Shown: positions 42,650-57,600 of the stretch, piece by piece
Layout of the letters: each line of letters opens with the position of its first letter
How positions within the stretch are numbered: the first letter of the stretch is position 1
The notes under the pieces: model-generated
Databases searched by the model: none
What the model was told of the DNA's origin: nothing
The model's input: the letters and a program-made list of their open reading frames with translations, nothing else
Translations under genes and position numbers: made by a program
From: Metellina segmentata
Taxonomy: Eukaryota; Arthropoda; Arachnida; Araneae; Tetragnathidae
Direction: 5' to 3'
NCBI GenBank assembly: GCA_947359465.1
Contig: OX375877.1
Location: 76,644,698 to 76,708,697, forward strand
Length of the DNA: 64,000 nt

Positions 42650-45600
42650 GTAAGTGCATTTGGTTTTCCAATTTATACATTTAGTATTTCCAGTTACATT
42701 GCTTCTTTAAATTTCATATTTTTGGGTCTTTTTTTAGAATGGTAACTGCCGTTCTCTCGAAGAATTCAAGAAAGAAAAATGTATAAGCAGTGGACTTTTA
42801 GATCATTTTTGTAAGTATTATTAAAAAATACTGTTTCAAAACTACCGTTTTTGGTACTGGAAGTATATACCTTCCATGGTCAAACTGTCAGCAGTGTCAT
42901 TTCCTCTAATGTCAGTGTAAGATGATATCCACTAAAAAATGGATTTTATGTTAAGGTATTATCTTTTCATTTTTTGCTTGTTTTATTTCTGACAGTACCC
43001 TGAATACAAACTGCTCACAGCAAATAAACTTCAGTTTGGTGGTTCTAACATTAGTAGTTAGAAAAGTTGATAGATTTTTGTAAAAAACAATTCTATGTAA
43101 AAGCCTTTTTTATAAAAAGTATTAGAACAAATTTAAAACTGCTTTTTTGTATAACAGGGTTTCTATTAATCCATTTTACTTAAAATAGCAAACAATATAC
43201 TAGTCTTCATGACTCGCGTTGGAACAGTTAAGTATGTTACTAAAAGTAAGCCACTAAAAGTTCTCAGTACAACTTTATTGAGGATGGTGTTCAAATACAG
43301 CGTTTTTGTGAATGCACGGACTGTAAAAACTATGCAACCATTTATTAAGTATCAAGACATACATCTAAAACAAAAAAAAATCTAAAAATCTGTTTGGGGA
43401 TAGCAAAACACTGTTCTTATCTTTTTAATGTTTCATTTGTTTATCAATAAATGATAAAAACAGAAGGTTTGTGTTATATTATAGATTTCACTTTTTCAAA
43501 GGATGTCATAAAATGACCTTAGTGTAAGCTCCGATGAAATTAGGAATTTTTATAATATTGTTTGATAATCATGTTAGCCATGACCATAAAATTGAAATGT
43601 TGGTTACCTGGAATGGATGCTAAAAACCCAGTATTTGTTTCAATATTCTTGAAAATGTGGTGACCGATTGTAGATATCATCTATAAAAATTAGAATGGAG
43701 TGTAAGTTTACTTAAATCAACCATAATTTGGTAGTTTTAGAAAAACTGGAATGTATAGCTAAAAAAGCAATTATTATTATTATTATTTTTTCAAATATTT
43801 TTTATGAAATTTCAGTGCTAATACTTTATTTATTTTGAGTCTTTTTTTTTTTTTGTGAAATGTAAACGTTTTCTGAATGTTTGGGACAGACGATATTTTT
43901 CAATGAACAGGAATGAAACATAAACTTGTGTTGGTTGATCACGTGCATGCAGTGATGTTTTCTGTTTCTTTTGCTCTGAATTAATTTCGCATTTCTAAAT
44001 TTTGTGCATTTTTGAATTTAATTGTAAGTGGCTACTGTGCAAGATCAAGGGATAAAAAAAAAGAATCACGAATTTATATCTTTAAAATAACTTTTTCTCA
44101 ACAACTTGTATTTTGTTTTCTATTTTAAATATTTATTATTTTAATAAATTGTATTTCCTTTTCATCACATACAACACTACTACAAAATATTTGACTTAAC
44201 GTGGCAGGAAAGTCAGAATAAAGCAAATTTTAAGTGTAATTATGCCATTAATGAAGGAATAATAATGTTAAAAAATCTGAACTAGAATTATTCAAACATT
44301 AAAAAATTATTTGTCATAATGACAGGAGATAGCGAAATTCGGCAATGTTGTAGGCCTTCACAGTGCCAGAATTAACAAATTATTGTTTTGTTGGCTTTGA
44401 ATGCGAGAGTACTCGTTGCAAATCGCCGTTTTTATTAATTGAGTTGAACATGAAAAGAACTTAAGAAAGAGAATTCTAAATCTTCTTTTGTAGTAGTAAC
44501 CTTAGTGTTAACATTCGTCAGTTTGTAGCTTTGTCATACAGCAAGGGTGCAATGTATGTGAAATGTATTACATTAATGTTTATGCATGTGTAGGATTTGT
44601 GTCCAAAGTAAGTTGTAGAAATTTTTTTTTAATCCTACGCACAGCTTAAGGTCTTTTGGCCATACCTTGTCTTGCCGTCCAATATAGCGAAGAATGTCCT
44701 TGGGGAGAAGTATCCCTGATGTCAATGTCCTGTAAATTAGAGCAATCCATATGGTGTTGTCTGTTCATAAGACCATCACAACAAAGCGGACAAATCGGGG
44801 AGGTAGTCACGCCAATCCTATGTAGGTGCTGTTGGAGATAGTTGAGTCTGGTTAACAATTTAGAAATTATAAAGATGTCGAAAGGTTTTAAAATGTTATT
44901 TTATTCTACAAAAGACTTAAGTGATTATATATTTTGATCTCTTCAATACAGATTTAACCTATTCAAACCAAGTAAGGTCTGGTATTTTGCTAGTGGTAGG
45001 TACAATTGATTTTTGTGCCTGTGAGCATAGTTGTGCCCAGTAAGTTAGAGGCTGTCCTAGTAAGCAGCCCAGTTGATTGCTTTAAGGCCATGTGTTTGCT
45101 ATGTGTAAAGGTGCTAATTTACACTGTCTAATACACTTGTGACTGATGCTAGTGTTCAAAGGCCTGGTAAGGCTTAGTTTTAAAATAGTGAGTTGTGTAA
45201 TACTATTCTAGAATAACATTTAAACTCACATTTCTTGTGAATTACTTCTGTCTTGATGATGGTGGACTTGTAAACTGCTCATTGATCTTTTCTAAGTTTT
45301 TAAGTCATTAATTTGCCTTTGTTTTGAAGGTTTTCAATTTTTACTAGAAACATACATTTGTTTTCTAAAAACCAATCTACATATATTATAACAGGGTGGT
45401 AACAGAACCTGGAAATCAAAAAACTTTTTAATTCTGGAAAAATCAGGGCAAATTTCTTAATTTCTCAAAAAATCAGGGAATTTTGTTAATTTAAACAACT
45501 ACTATTATCATTTGTCCTATTTAGAGATGTGCATTTACGAATGCTTTTGAGAATCGAATAAATTGTATTCGTCGAAATTGTAATTAAAATAAAGAACCCT

Positions 45601-48600
45601 GGCGTCAGTAATTTGTAAACACCGCGAAAACTGCCTGCAGGGTCTTGTCACAGTGAGGCTACCAATACAACTTGTGGTGTACAATTTGAAATTTGTGTAA
45701 CTAATTATGTTTTTTGTGTATTAAATTAATATTTTTTTGTTTGTAATTATATTTTTGTAGAATTTTTTACATAGATTTGCGTTTGTTTTTGATGAATAGT
45801 ATGATGATAGCCAGGTGTTAAAAGTTCACTATCAAAATATTTTGTATTTTTTCTCCAGTTTTTTCAGTTGCTATTGTAAGAGTTCCATAAAGGGTTCCAA
45901 CTCATACAATAACAATTAAAATATCTGTAGAGAAAAATTTCAAAATATTTGTGGAGAATTATCCTTTTACCCCATCTGACCCTAAATATTTAAAAATAGT
46001 GTTGTGTGGATACTGTATATTGATATACCAATCACGGATCACAACATTTCTTAAGGGAATTTTGAAATCGGGGAAATTTTTGTGAGACTATCAGGGAAAA
46101 ATCAGGGAACTTTTTTTCAAGGATTTTGTTTCCACCCTGTATAATGATGTAATTTGTTTCCTTAGTTGATTTCACTGAAGTTGTTGAAATGTTGTAAAAT
46201 ATACTTCAGAATTTAATTTCTTTAGTGACACATATTCTTTTATACTATCTAGATCAGTGTCAAGATCTGATAAAGAAAAGGCCAGTTACTTTAGTGCGGT
46301 ATGTAATACTCAACCCACTAAACCTAGGTAATATACTTTTATTAATTCATAATGTTATTTCATTTTGTATTTAACAAACATTTATGTATCACATGATTCA
46401 TGTTTTGTACAAAATACCATTACATGAAAATTGTTTCTTAAAAATTGAGGTAAAAGTGTAACTTTCCTATCATATTTCAATTCTAATCAGATTTGTGGCT
46501 GTTTCTAAGTGTTGTGATGAAATTGATTTACGTGTGAAAATTTGTGGTGTTGCTCTGATAATGGATCAAATTTAAGTTAACTGTTACTTTCACTTATGCT
46601 GTAAGAGCTTACTGCATATTAAATATCTTTAAAATGCAACAATCAAGATATGTTAGCTTTCATGTTGAGCATTTGTATTTTGATGAAAGGTGCTTTGCTG
46701 TATGACCAGTCATCTCATTGTGTTTATTGAATTTTTATTAATGTTACTTTATATTTTTACCTGCCTTGTTATTCATTGAGCCATCAACCATCTTCATATG
46801 GCTATAAAATTAAGACCTACTTAGCCATATCTTGGTGACCTGTACGTCATTGCAATATTTCTTAAATGTCTTCCGATTGTGGACTATTACTGTGTTAGAT
46901 TGCATCAAGTGTTTGGCCTGCTATAGCTTCTGTGTATCCTGATGACAATTCTGCTGTTAACATGTAGTCTGAATGACTTCGGAAAAAAAATTCATCTTAG
47001 ATGCTTGATGTAATGTGTAGTTTCCAGTTTGATTCCAATTTCACTTGTTCCTGTCTATTACTCATTCATTCCAAATTCTCAGATTGGAATCCTGGAATAT
47101 CAGTGTCTGCAAACTAGCTATGCTATTATTCTTCAGACTTTGTTTAAGTTTCAACAGCATTGAACTTTAAAAGTCTTGTGAACACTGTTTGAACATTTAT
47201 CCTCTTTTAGTATATATTCTTGGACTTGTGAGTATTTGTATCCTTAATTCAACTGCAATTCCAGAATGAGTCATACTTAAAATTTTGATCAGATTTGCTA
47301 GAAGATTCTTCTCTGGTTAGAAGTAGCTACGTAAAATTAATTTTTTAAACTGTCAATCCTTTATGTTTTTATGATTTCTTTATTTAAAAATCATATCACC
47401 TGAAAAAAATTAGTGCCATTTAAAGCACTGGTTTTTTGAGGATATGACCCAGCATTGGGGTTCAGTTAAGTAGTTGCTGGAATTACTGCTGACTCCACAA
47501 AATTCCATTCAGTTGCTGCAATAGATTCAAAAATCATGGGATACATTCACGAATATTATATTGTATCTACTTGAAGTTGACACTTATAAAACTTGAATTG
47601 CAGACAAAGTAAAGGGTCAGAATATACCACTTTTGGAAAAGTTTTTGAAATTCATTCGATTGAAAAATTTATTCACTCTAAAGAAATTTCTGATTTAAGA
47701 TCTTCCATTAAAGACATCAAAATATACTTGTACCAAGCACTAATTTCCCAATCAAAAGAGTTTTGTACTGATACCATTTTCAATTTCAAGATTGTGTAAA
47801 AAAAAAATGTGTTCTACCATTGGAAATTGGAAGGCAAGTCTATTCATGGCACAGACCTTTTTCAAAGAGGTCACACATTCACTGCATACAAACAGCATGT
47901 CTTACCTCTGGATTCAAACCAGAAACCTTTCAGTTTGGAAGACAGCATCCTCACCACAAGACTAATAGGTCAACACACATTTATTTTTATGGTAATGTTT
48001 ATTTAATATATGCCATACTTTTACATTCACTTGTTTGTTTTTAGACTTGAAGGATCTGCTACATGAACTAGAAATTGTGCGAAATCTGAAACACCACCAT
48101 ATTCTTCAGTACTATGAAACTGCTGTAACCCAATTGACTAAGTAAAAATTATGTATTTTCAGAAAGCATAAACTTAGATAATAAGATATATATTTGCTAT
48201 TTAAAAAACATTTTTAATGACCAAACTTTAGTTACACTAAGTTCAGTATTTCATTTGAAGACTTGTTCATATTGGTTCATATTTTTCTGGTGTATCCCAT
48301 GTTATGTAAAAAATTGTATTTTTATGATTTCACTGTTACCAATCTCTACAGTCTGTTGATTCTACACACTGTTTCCTACTTTTTTTCTTAAAAGCGCTAG
48401 TTTAAAATTAACAGAACATCCACCAATTTTAAATTGTTTGAATGCCTGAATAATTGTTTCATTTAAAAAGAAACTATTTGTTTTCAAAATTTAATTTGAT
48501 GTTACAGGTATAGTAACTTTTTTTTAATTTAAATATTTGTACAGTTAATTTAAAGACTCCTAATTCTTCATCATATGTTACAGAACCTTTAATTGTGGTT

Positions 48601-51600
48601 AGCACTTGCTATTTATTCGTTGTTTGATAATTCTTAAAGTTTGCTATTTTTCTCTTGCATTTTAAAATTCAAAATATCAATGAGGCAAATGATGAAAAAT
48701 AGAGTACAGTGGTGATTAATATACATTGTAAACAACTACTATAAAGTAGGTGCAAATTCAAAGTGCAGCATGATATAGACAACTTAAAGTTACAGTGGCA
48801 TAAGTCACTTTTTCTAAAAAGAGACTTAGTCACATAAACCAGATAATATAACAAAATATAATTAGTTAGACATGGAAACCAGATCTAGATAAGTTAATCT
48901 TCCAACTGAAAATGTGAAGTCATATCTTTATTCAAAAGCCGACTGATGTCAGTGGAAGTTCTGTCTTTTTTCTTTCGAAAAAGTGACCTACACCACTGTA
49001 ATTTTAACCCGTCCATATGAAACTCACTTCCTTGAGAAGATCACTTTTGAGTGTCAAGACACTCAAACCGCATTAATTGTATATTACAGATTTGTATTGA
49101 AAGGGCAAAAGTAAACATGATAAGAACTGTTAAGCTGTGTGAAAAGTGGGAACTTGGTCATTTCAATCCCTAAATATTGCGACATGTGTGAATCATTTGC
49201 CAGGCTTTCTCTCAATCCCGATCGTGATAACTTTTACAAATGTTGTGCATTGGACTTCAAAGTTCCAGTTACTACATTTATAACCTAAGATACTTAGCCA
49301 GATATACTAATTAATTATTCAAATCAAATTATTTTTAAATGCAAAACTAATTCAGCAAATACAGTTTCAAATAACGTAAAATTTGTCAATCGACTAACAT
49401 CTTACTGTTCAACTTGAAATCTAATTGAAGCTAAATTTATTGACATAGGCTAACCCAATTTTATTTAGTACAATTAAGGATTCAGAGTTTAGACAGTAAT
49501 ATTTGAAGATTTATTTGTAATACTCTGCATTAGTACAATTTAATCACAACATAATTTCTTTTTAGTGTGTATTTCGTTTATGAACCTTGTGCCTGCTTCT
49601 TATCTAATCTCATGTGGGATGGAATTGAAAAATTGTTTCAACTTCCTGTAGTAAGTGTAAATTGTTTTATTCTTCATTAGCATTGGTTGGCAACTTTGAG
49701 GACTGAGGAATTATATAATTGTAACAAATTAAATATATTTCTTTTGTTTATTCTAAAGCCTAATAAATTCGTTTTAAAATGTTTCTAGTTTAAATTTGAA
49801 AATTCGGATTGGACACAAAATTTAAATAAAAAAAATAGGATTACCTGTGTCGCAAATTTTCTTATCAGAAAAAAATAATAATAATGCTCTCTAACCCCAG
49901 GTGATTGCTATGCAATTCCAAAAACAATCGCAAAGACTATTCCAAAGGATGTAAAAGTCATTGTCTAATGCGCCCTTGTTCGTATTGAAAAAATAAAGCA
50001 GTTGCAATTGAAAAATTATTTAATTAAATTATCTATGTGGTGTATAATTATTTATAAAAATTATCTATGTGGTGCATAATTATTTATAAAAATTATGTAT
50101 ATGGAGTAAAATTATCCACAGATTTTAAATTCATGGAAATTTTCAAACTATCTTTAACGATACCAATTTTACAAAAAAATAACTAAACAATGCCAGTCAA
50201 AAATTTTTTATTTGTTTTGCTTCCCTTTACTCGAATTGTTTGAGCACAGGAAATGAATCTGTGATCTCTTGATCGTGAAAGGAGAGGTCACAATCTCTTG
50301 CAAAAATATTAACGATATTTAATTGAAAAATTATTTATTTAAAGAAAATCATATTTTTAGGTATCGATCTGATGTGAAATTTTCCTCAGATTACAAATCC
50401 GTTGAAAATTTTACTGTATCTTAATACTTAACAATCTAGGAGATAGAAAAAAGAACTACATAACTAAAGTTAAAACTTTATTTGTTTTTTTTAGTCTACT
50501 GACAAATCTTTCTCCGCAAAATGAAAATGGAAGCGGAAAAAATAAATTTATAACCTGCCAACTTTTTATACAGTTGCCATTCCAAAGAAAACAATAATTA
50601 AATTCCAATAAATTAAGTAAAAAAAGTTCTAGATTGAATTTTAAAATTTGGGCTGGATACAAAAATTGTGAAAACTTCGGATTACCTGTGTGCCAAATTT
50701 CATTGTTGTAAGTGCCATAGGAGTGTCAGGACAGTACACACATGAATGATAAAGACAGAAACACTTCTTTTTATAATAGTTGAGATAAGGTTTCTGTTGT
50801 GAAGGAATCATTTTATTTTGGAATATTTTTTGAATTAAAACTTATTTATATATATTGTTTACTCAATTAATAACATTTTATGTAGTATGACATAGGCTAA
50901 ATGACCACCTCGGGCTGCACTGCAAATATAGACACCTCTAACTGCATTTTCCATTTTTTTAAATATATTTACAGGGTGAAAGGTTCATTTTCATCAGGAT
51001 TGTTTCGCTAAAACTGTTAAATCATTGTCATCCAGTTAACATAAAACTTGTTCCTTCAAGTAACGCTATAGAAAAAAGTCCTGTCTGGTCAAGTAACGGG
51101 TTAAAGTATGTTGGGATCAAATAACGGTTTAAAAGGAGCCAATCGACATCACCAGGTTTTGATGTTCTTCAGCCAGGAGAGGCATTTTTTAACATTTGTA
51201 CTGTTGCATGAGCCGCTCTTTCATTTTTTGGAGCCACATGTGGTCAATTCCACAGAAAGGTCAACCAGATGACCAATTTGTCAAAATTAACATTTTTTAA
51301 CAAACAGGGTATCATTTTAAAGCTAAAGCACTGCAGAATCATAATTTTATAATGGAATAAGGATACGTTTATTTTTAAGTGACGTATTACGGCTCATATT
51401 TGCAACACAGCCAGAGACAATTATTGGACCAATGTCATATTTCATATGCTGTCATTAATTGAGTAAACAATATGTATAAAACTATTAGTAAAAATGTTTT
51501 TGTAAGTTATTCCGTAAGAAAATGGCCCTTTTATAAGACATGCCCTTTAATTATATATATGACCTTGTAAACAGTTTTATATAGTTATATTAGATGCTAA

Positions 51601-54600
51601 TATATATAATTTTGATGTAATTCTTAGATAAAGAATATAATGCTACAACTTTTTGAGGCTCTGAATTATATGCATGAACATTCAATAATGCACAGGTATT
51701 GTATTTTTGTGTGTATCACAACAATTGTATTGTATTGTATTATTATGTGTATCAATACAACTTCCTCCAAATTGTAATATGTATCTACACTATTTTAATT
51801 GTTACATTAAGTATGTTATCCATATGAATTCAGATATTTTTATCTGCAACAACTGTTTTATTTTAATTTGCTTCCTATGTGTTCTATGAATTTACTTTAT
51901 CTTCAAATTATTTTCCTAATTTTTTAACAGATTTATTTAAATATTACATATTTTATATTCCGATGTATGTATGTGATTTCAAAGTTAAAATAAATCCAGA
52001 ATCCAAAGTTATGCCATTAATATGAAGATCTGCAATTCAGTGTTTGAAAAACTGACAATATTGTAAAATTCACAATTATAAATCATTACCAAACAATGGA
52101 TTCTTGGATCAAAAACTGAATTCAGAATATTTTGTGTGCACTAAAACTGAGAATAACTCTCTGCAGAGAAGTTAGCTGCTGTACATTCTCCATAGTTTCT
52201 GTGAAAAAACATAACTGAACTAGGAGGAGGGGGATTACCCTGTGAAAATTTTTGTTTTTCTAAATCTTCATCCAACTTGCATGTTGTATGGTATGCTCAC
52301 ATCTTTTGCCAGTCTCTTGCTCACTGTAACATCAGTTGTCGTTAACACTGGAATGTTTGTTATCTGTGTTCCATTTTCCATCTATGGGTTATTTATTAAT
52401 TTGATAAAAAAAGTCTTAAACATCCATAAATTGCCCACTGCCACAGCCTGTGAGTTGTAAGGTGGTGTAGGTTCAATTCCTCCCTTGGTGTATTTCCTCC
52501 TGTATAAAATTTCTCCTGTGAAGTAATCGCTCTGCAAATTTCAGTCATTAAATCTTACTGTAAAATACTCCATGACACAGTTTATGTCTCAATTTTTTAA
52601 TAAAATAACATGAAGCCCTCATTATCTCAAAAATTAATCTAAATTTCTCCTTTGACTACATACAGTTCAGGACAGAACATATAAAATTTGGAAAACATAC
52701 TAAACTACAATATTGCAGAAGTCTTGGAAAGTCTGGATATTTTCTGCTCCTTTCAGGAAAATTTGTACCAATCTATTAGATACAGAAATTTTTTCTTTAT
52801 AATGCGACTCTATGTTATACAAAGTACTAGTATTAGTAGGATATTGATATACAATTATGGGTTACGAATAATAATTTATTATTGATTGATGTTAAAAGTA
52901 TATTTTTAGTTCCTTTTAAAAGGACAAATTTGGTAGTTTTGTTAAAACTACTGGACAGCCGGGAAGTATAGGGAAAAAATTATATTACCCATTAATAACG
53001 ATATATATGGTCAGATTAGTTGTTAATATCAATTTTTTGCATCTGGTAACTTAATTTATACAACAGCAATCACCTGGACTGCTTTTACTAATGAATATAA
53101 AAAGCAGAATTACAAAAACTGTAGCTACACTTTTTTTTTTGCTGTGGTTGCTGCAGAGTCTGATATTAAAACAATGGACATTGGATGATTCAGATACATT
53201 TACAAGAATATTCTCAATAAATTTTCAAAACTCAGGTTCATGATCTGTACTTTATTTTTATCAACAAATGCTAATAATTTCTGAAGTTAAAATCAGAGTG
53301 CATAATGTATTTAAAGACTCCTATTTTTGCTCAATTAATGCTGAGCTCTCAATATTTTCTTACTTATTAGCTTTCATTTATTTGCCAAGGGAAAGTTTTA
53401 AATGAAATTTGCTTAAATTAATATTTAAAAATATGCCGAAAACAAATTATTACTGATGGAATTGTTTTTGTCATTTTGACACAAAAAATCAATTGTCTAT
53501 GTATTTCTGTTTACCTATCCAATACAGATTAGATGCTAGGATGTACACCAGCTTACCATATCATTGTTTTCTAACTATTCATTTCTTTTTAATTAGGAAT
53601 ATTCAACCTAAAAATATTGCAATTACTAGCACTGGCTGTTTGAAAGTTTGTAAGTTTATATCTTCATTTTTAACTGTATTTGTAGTAACATTGAATGCAA
53701 TTAAGAGCTAATTTGTATTATATTGTTAAGGTAATTTCCGAAATGCTCGATGGCTGTGGGATCAAGAGCCGTATGTATACACAGATGAATCTCGGTAAAG
53801 AGTTCTTTCTTAAATGTTTAATGACTGTTTTTACTTAAGCAATTACTGTACTTTAAAGAGTTCATAAATTTCAATTTTGAAAAGTTTTGCAATTTTAAAG
53901 TATATTTTACCTAAAAGGAAAGTGTTGTATAGTCATAATTGAAATGGTGTGAATGTCAGGTGAAGTGTGCAGTGGAAAAAGAAAAATGAGACAATTTACT
54001 AAAAAACAAGCTTTTATTTAACATCAAAATAAACAATATTAAAGTAAGTGACTTGCCCATCTAACTATAAGAAAGTGCATTAAAATTTGGGCACTACGAT
54101 GCTATAGTACAGACTTCAACCACTGCTATTATGTACAGCAATCAAAGTAGAAGTTAATGTTTACATGACACAATTTACATTGACACGGAGCAAAGATTTA
54201 CTGTTCAATTACGAGAAATATTGGTTTCTGAGAGAAACATTATATCCTAGCAGTACCTTCACTGTATTTCCCATGACAGAATTCTTGTTATGTCCTTACT
54301 GATACTGGAAACATTAAAAAGAAAACAATAATTTTAAGAATGAGTCCCACCTTCGCCCGACATGACACAGGCATGTCTCCTCATTCCTTTCACCTCACTG
54401 ATCCTTGAGAATTAAATACGTCCTCACCTGCGGCATGTCCAGTCATGATGGTGGCTTCAATAATATTTGGCATTCGTTTCTCTATAGAGAGTTTTGTTCC
54501 ATTGTTCAGAGTGAAGGTGTATGTAGATTTCTGAGAAGCATAATCAGAGCCCCAATCTTCAGCTCTAATATGTGCGAGGGTACTCCAGATGGCTCCAATG

Positions 54601-57600
54601 TGTTTAAAAACGCTGTTGTATAGTTTACAGTCTCATCTGTGTCACATGTAGTATGGATAGTTTTGTAAATCTGAGCCACTACCTGGCAATTCTTGTAAAA
54701 GTTGCTTATTGTTGACATTGAAGTCTTCATTTGTTTTGGCAAGAATTGCTCTTTGGTGCAGCCATACATGATCAGTAAAGTTATGCGCCACATTTAGAAA
54801 CACTGCCTCTTTCAGTTTTCATTGAGTTTTCACAATCCTGGCAATGCTTTGCATTGCTATATAGCCATCTTGATTATCCAAAATAATGACACCATTTTAT
54901 GCAAGCGATGAATGAGTGGCCGAATCTTTGACATTTAAAGCAACGGACAGGATTTGGTATGAAAGGTCTTACTGGGCAGAGGGATCATCGTTGACATGAA
55001 CTCGCATGTTTGTTGATAGTTCAGGTCTATGAATGCCATTCCAAATGTAAAATTACTTTAAGCAGGCCTGCATTTCTTCAGCCCTGGTTCCACAGTGAAT
55101 AACCAGAAGTGTTTGTATTGTAGTGAAGTATTGAACAATTACCCCTGAAAGTAGGGGTAATTGTAAACAACGATTTTCCTCGTGATATTGAATATTGAAC
55201 AAGTCACGGCATGAGCAGTAGTCATGGCAGTAGAAGGAACTCCAATGGTATTTTTACCCTTCTAATACCATTTTTACTACATCCCCTCTTTGATCTTTAT
55301 GTTTACCAAATACTCCCACTTCTTACCCCAGCAAAATATAGTTACACTTGAAAGTTGCATTGATCATGAGGTCAACTTCCAAGAATACGTAAGATTAAAT
55401 AATTCCAACATTTACTGAACAAAGACTGTATTTAGTGTAGAAAATAGAAAATTACAAACAAAAAAACTAAAAATTGAAAAATATAAACTTGGGTATAAAA
55501 AACAAGCAAACATTACATTTCTTACACATTAACAGTGCCCTCAAATTGGAAAATTTCTTTTCAGCCTTCTTTGCTACCGGTTGGCGTAGGTAAAATTGTT
55601 TTGACATGGTCTTTGGTAACACCGTATTAGTCTTTTTTAACCACTGCGAATTTAGTCGATGCATTTGAGTCAGGTGGTCTCAAACTCCTCTTCTGAAACG
55701 ACATCCACCCTTCATACATGCGAAAAATGGGTTTACTTTCTCTTTCCCACCTCAACACCTACAAGCAGAAACTTAGTCGTTTCAATGTCTTCCATGAATG
55801 GCTCCAAAATATTTAACTTCCCCTACCAGCTAGTCTTCTGTATTTTACTTGAATTTTTGTACAACTTCAAACTCTTTACCATCAATGTTAGTTAATTCTT
55901 TCAATAGTTCCTCATTCTTGCTGTCCTCGAGTTCTGCTTTCCTTTCCATTTGCTCCTTTCTTGGTTTCTTGCTTACTCCTGGCTCTTTCACTTTCTTCTC
56001 GCTTGACTTACTTTTGTTCTTTTTCTCTTCTGCCTTCAAGCGTGACAGTACTTGGTCAGTTGTAAGAACTTCACCATACGTGGGACGTTTTAGTAAATCA
56101 GTCTTCCTGCTCCTCAAGAACACGAAAAATGCAATTAAATGTACTAAATACGATTAAATACAAAATTACACAGACAAACAGATTGGTTTTCCATCAAAAT
56201 TGAACGAAACTATTGGCAAAGTTATGTTTACAATTACCCCGTCCCTTTAAAAATATGGGGTAATTGTAAACATTCAACTGTAGTTAAGTTAATTAAAGTT
56301 CCCAGAAGGTAAAGTCAATGCTTTTCTGTTCGATAGAAACACAACTGACCGTAGTAAAGAATTGGAACAACATATTTTTTTATATATTATCGAGGGCAGC
56401 AGAAAATGCAACACACAAAAACTTTAAAACCCAAACTTTTCAACCACAATTTTTTTCAACTAAACAGATTGCTATCAGCTGTGGTTCAAAGAAATATGGG
56501 ATCACCATATTACATCCTCAGGATTGCCAGCTTTCATATTTTACAACTTTTTAGTTTCTCGGAATTTCACGTGGGCGCTTGTATAGCTTACTATTATATT
56601 ACAATTACCCCGCCTGACTCTAAATAGATTTTAAATTGTTCTAGATTAAAATTTTATATTTGGGCTTCGAGGTGCATTTGTCTGGACACCTCACACACAA
56701 ACCCTTTTTATAATAGTGGAGATATTTAATTCCATTTTCTTTTCACATCTCAATCCTCTGAAATTTACATTATCTGTTACAGGATACATTAACATAAAAA
56801 CTGTTATGCGATTCTGCCTGTGTCACTTCATCTCTGCCACGTACAATATCGCTTTTTATTATGTCTGTGACATATTCTTCCAGATATAAGATTTTCAAAG
56901 GCTGTATGTAAATTATATGATAGTTCATTTTTACAACACATATATTTGAACACTTCTATGCTATTAAAGGATAAATTTGTTAAATTATTAGTTTCCAAAG
57001 AAAAGTAAAAATACTTCAGATAAAAATTATCATTTGCTCTTGTGACTTATTTCAACATTTAGAGTAACTAACTGCTTCGATTTTAACCTTGAGGCACTTT
57101 AATTTTAGTTCCATCACTGCAGTTTCAGCCATATAAATATTCAAAATCTTCATAATTTCCAAACATGAAATTAAATATATTTAAGTAAAATAACTAAAAA
57201 CATTGAATTGATTCCTGAATATTATCTTACTATTAACCTTTTCGCTCAAATTAACATCAAAAATGCTGCAAATTTAATATTCATGAAAAATCAAAATGAG
57301 TTGTTTACTAATCATGTATTCACTCATTGTTTGGGATAATTTATTTTCACCTTTGATGTTACATGTTTGTAAATGATTATTTTTTATTATAGTGGTCAAA
57401 GTCCTGAATTATTAATGCGGACAAAAATTTGCAGCACACCTGTAGACATTTGGTAAGTTTCTGTTTAGAAAAAAAAAATTATAATACAGTCAAATCCCCA
57501 AGAGCAGAATCACTGGATTGAGCCTTTTGTCTTTTAGAGGGAGTGATATTTCTAGAAATAAATTTGCCGTATAAATTTTTAAACTTGTGGGTAGAAACAA

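Larger units (their letters stand above)
42811..46252 (+). other. Pseudokinase intron 2 (3442 bp)
   Basis: Contains an antisense Jockey-type LINE tail (44640-44860) and a hAT-like MITE (45392-46139). 42811-44640 and 44860-45391 hold nothing recognised. Confidence 0.75.
53795..57392 (+). other. Pseudokinase intron 8 (3598 bp)
   Basis: Holds, all antisense, a Helitron helicase piece, a LINE ORF1 piece and a pogo-like element. 53795-54390 and 56622-57392 hold nothing clear, except a LINE-tail-like piece near 56630-56720. Confidence 0.75.

Noticed and set aside
42650..42745. Reading exon 1 of the pseudokinase through to a 78-codon ORF
   Set aside because: A consensus donor GTAAGT and an acceptor 86 bp later join the kinase frame in phase; the extension has no similarity.
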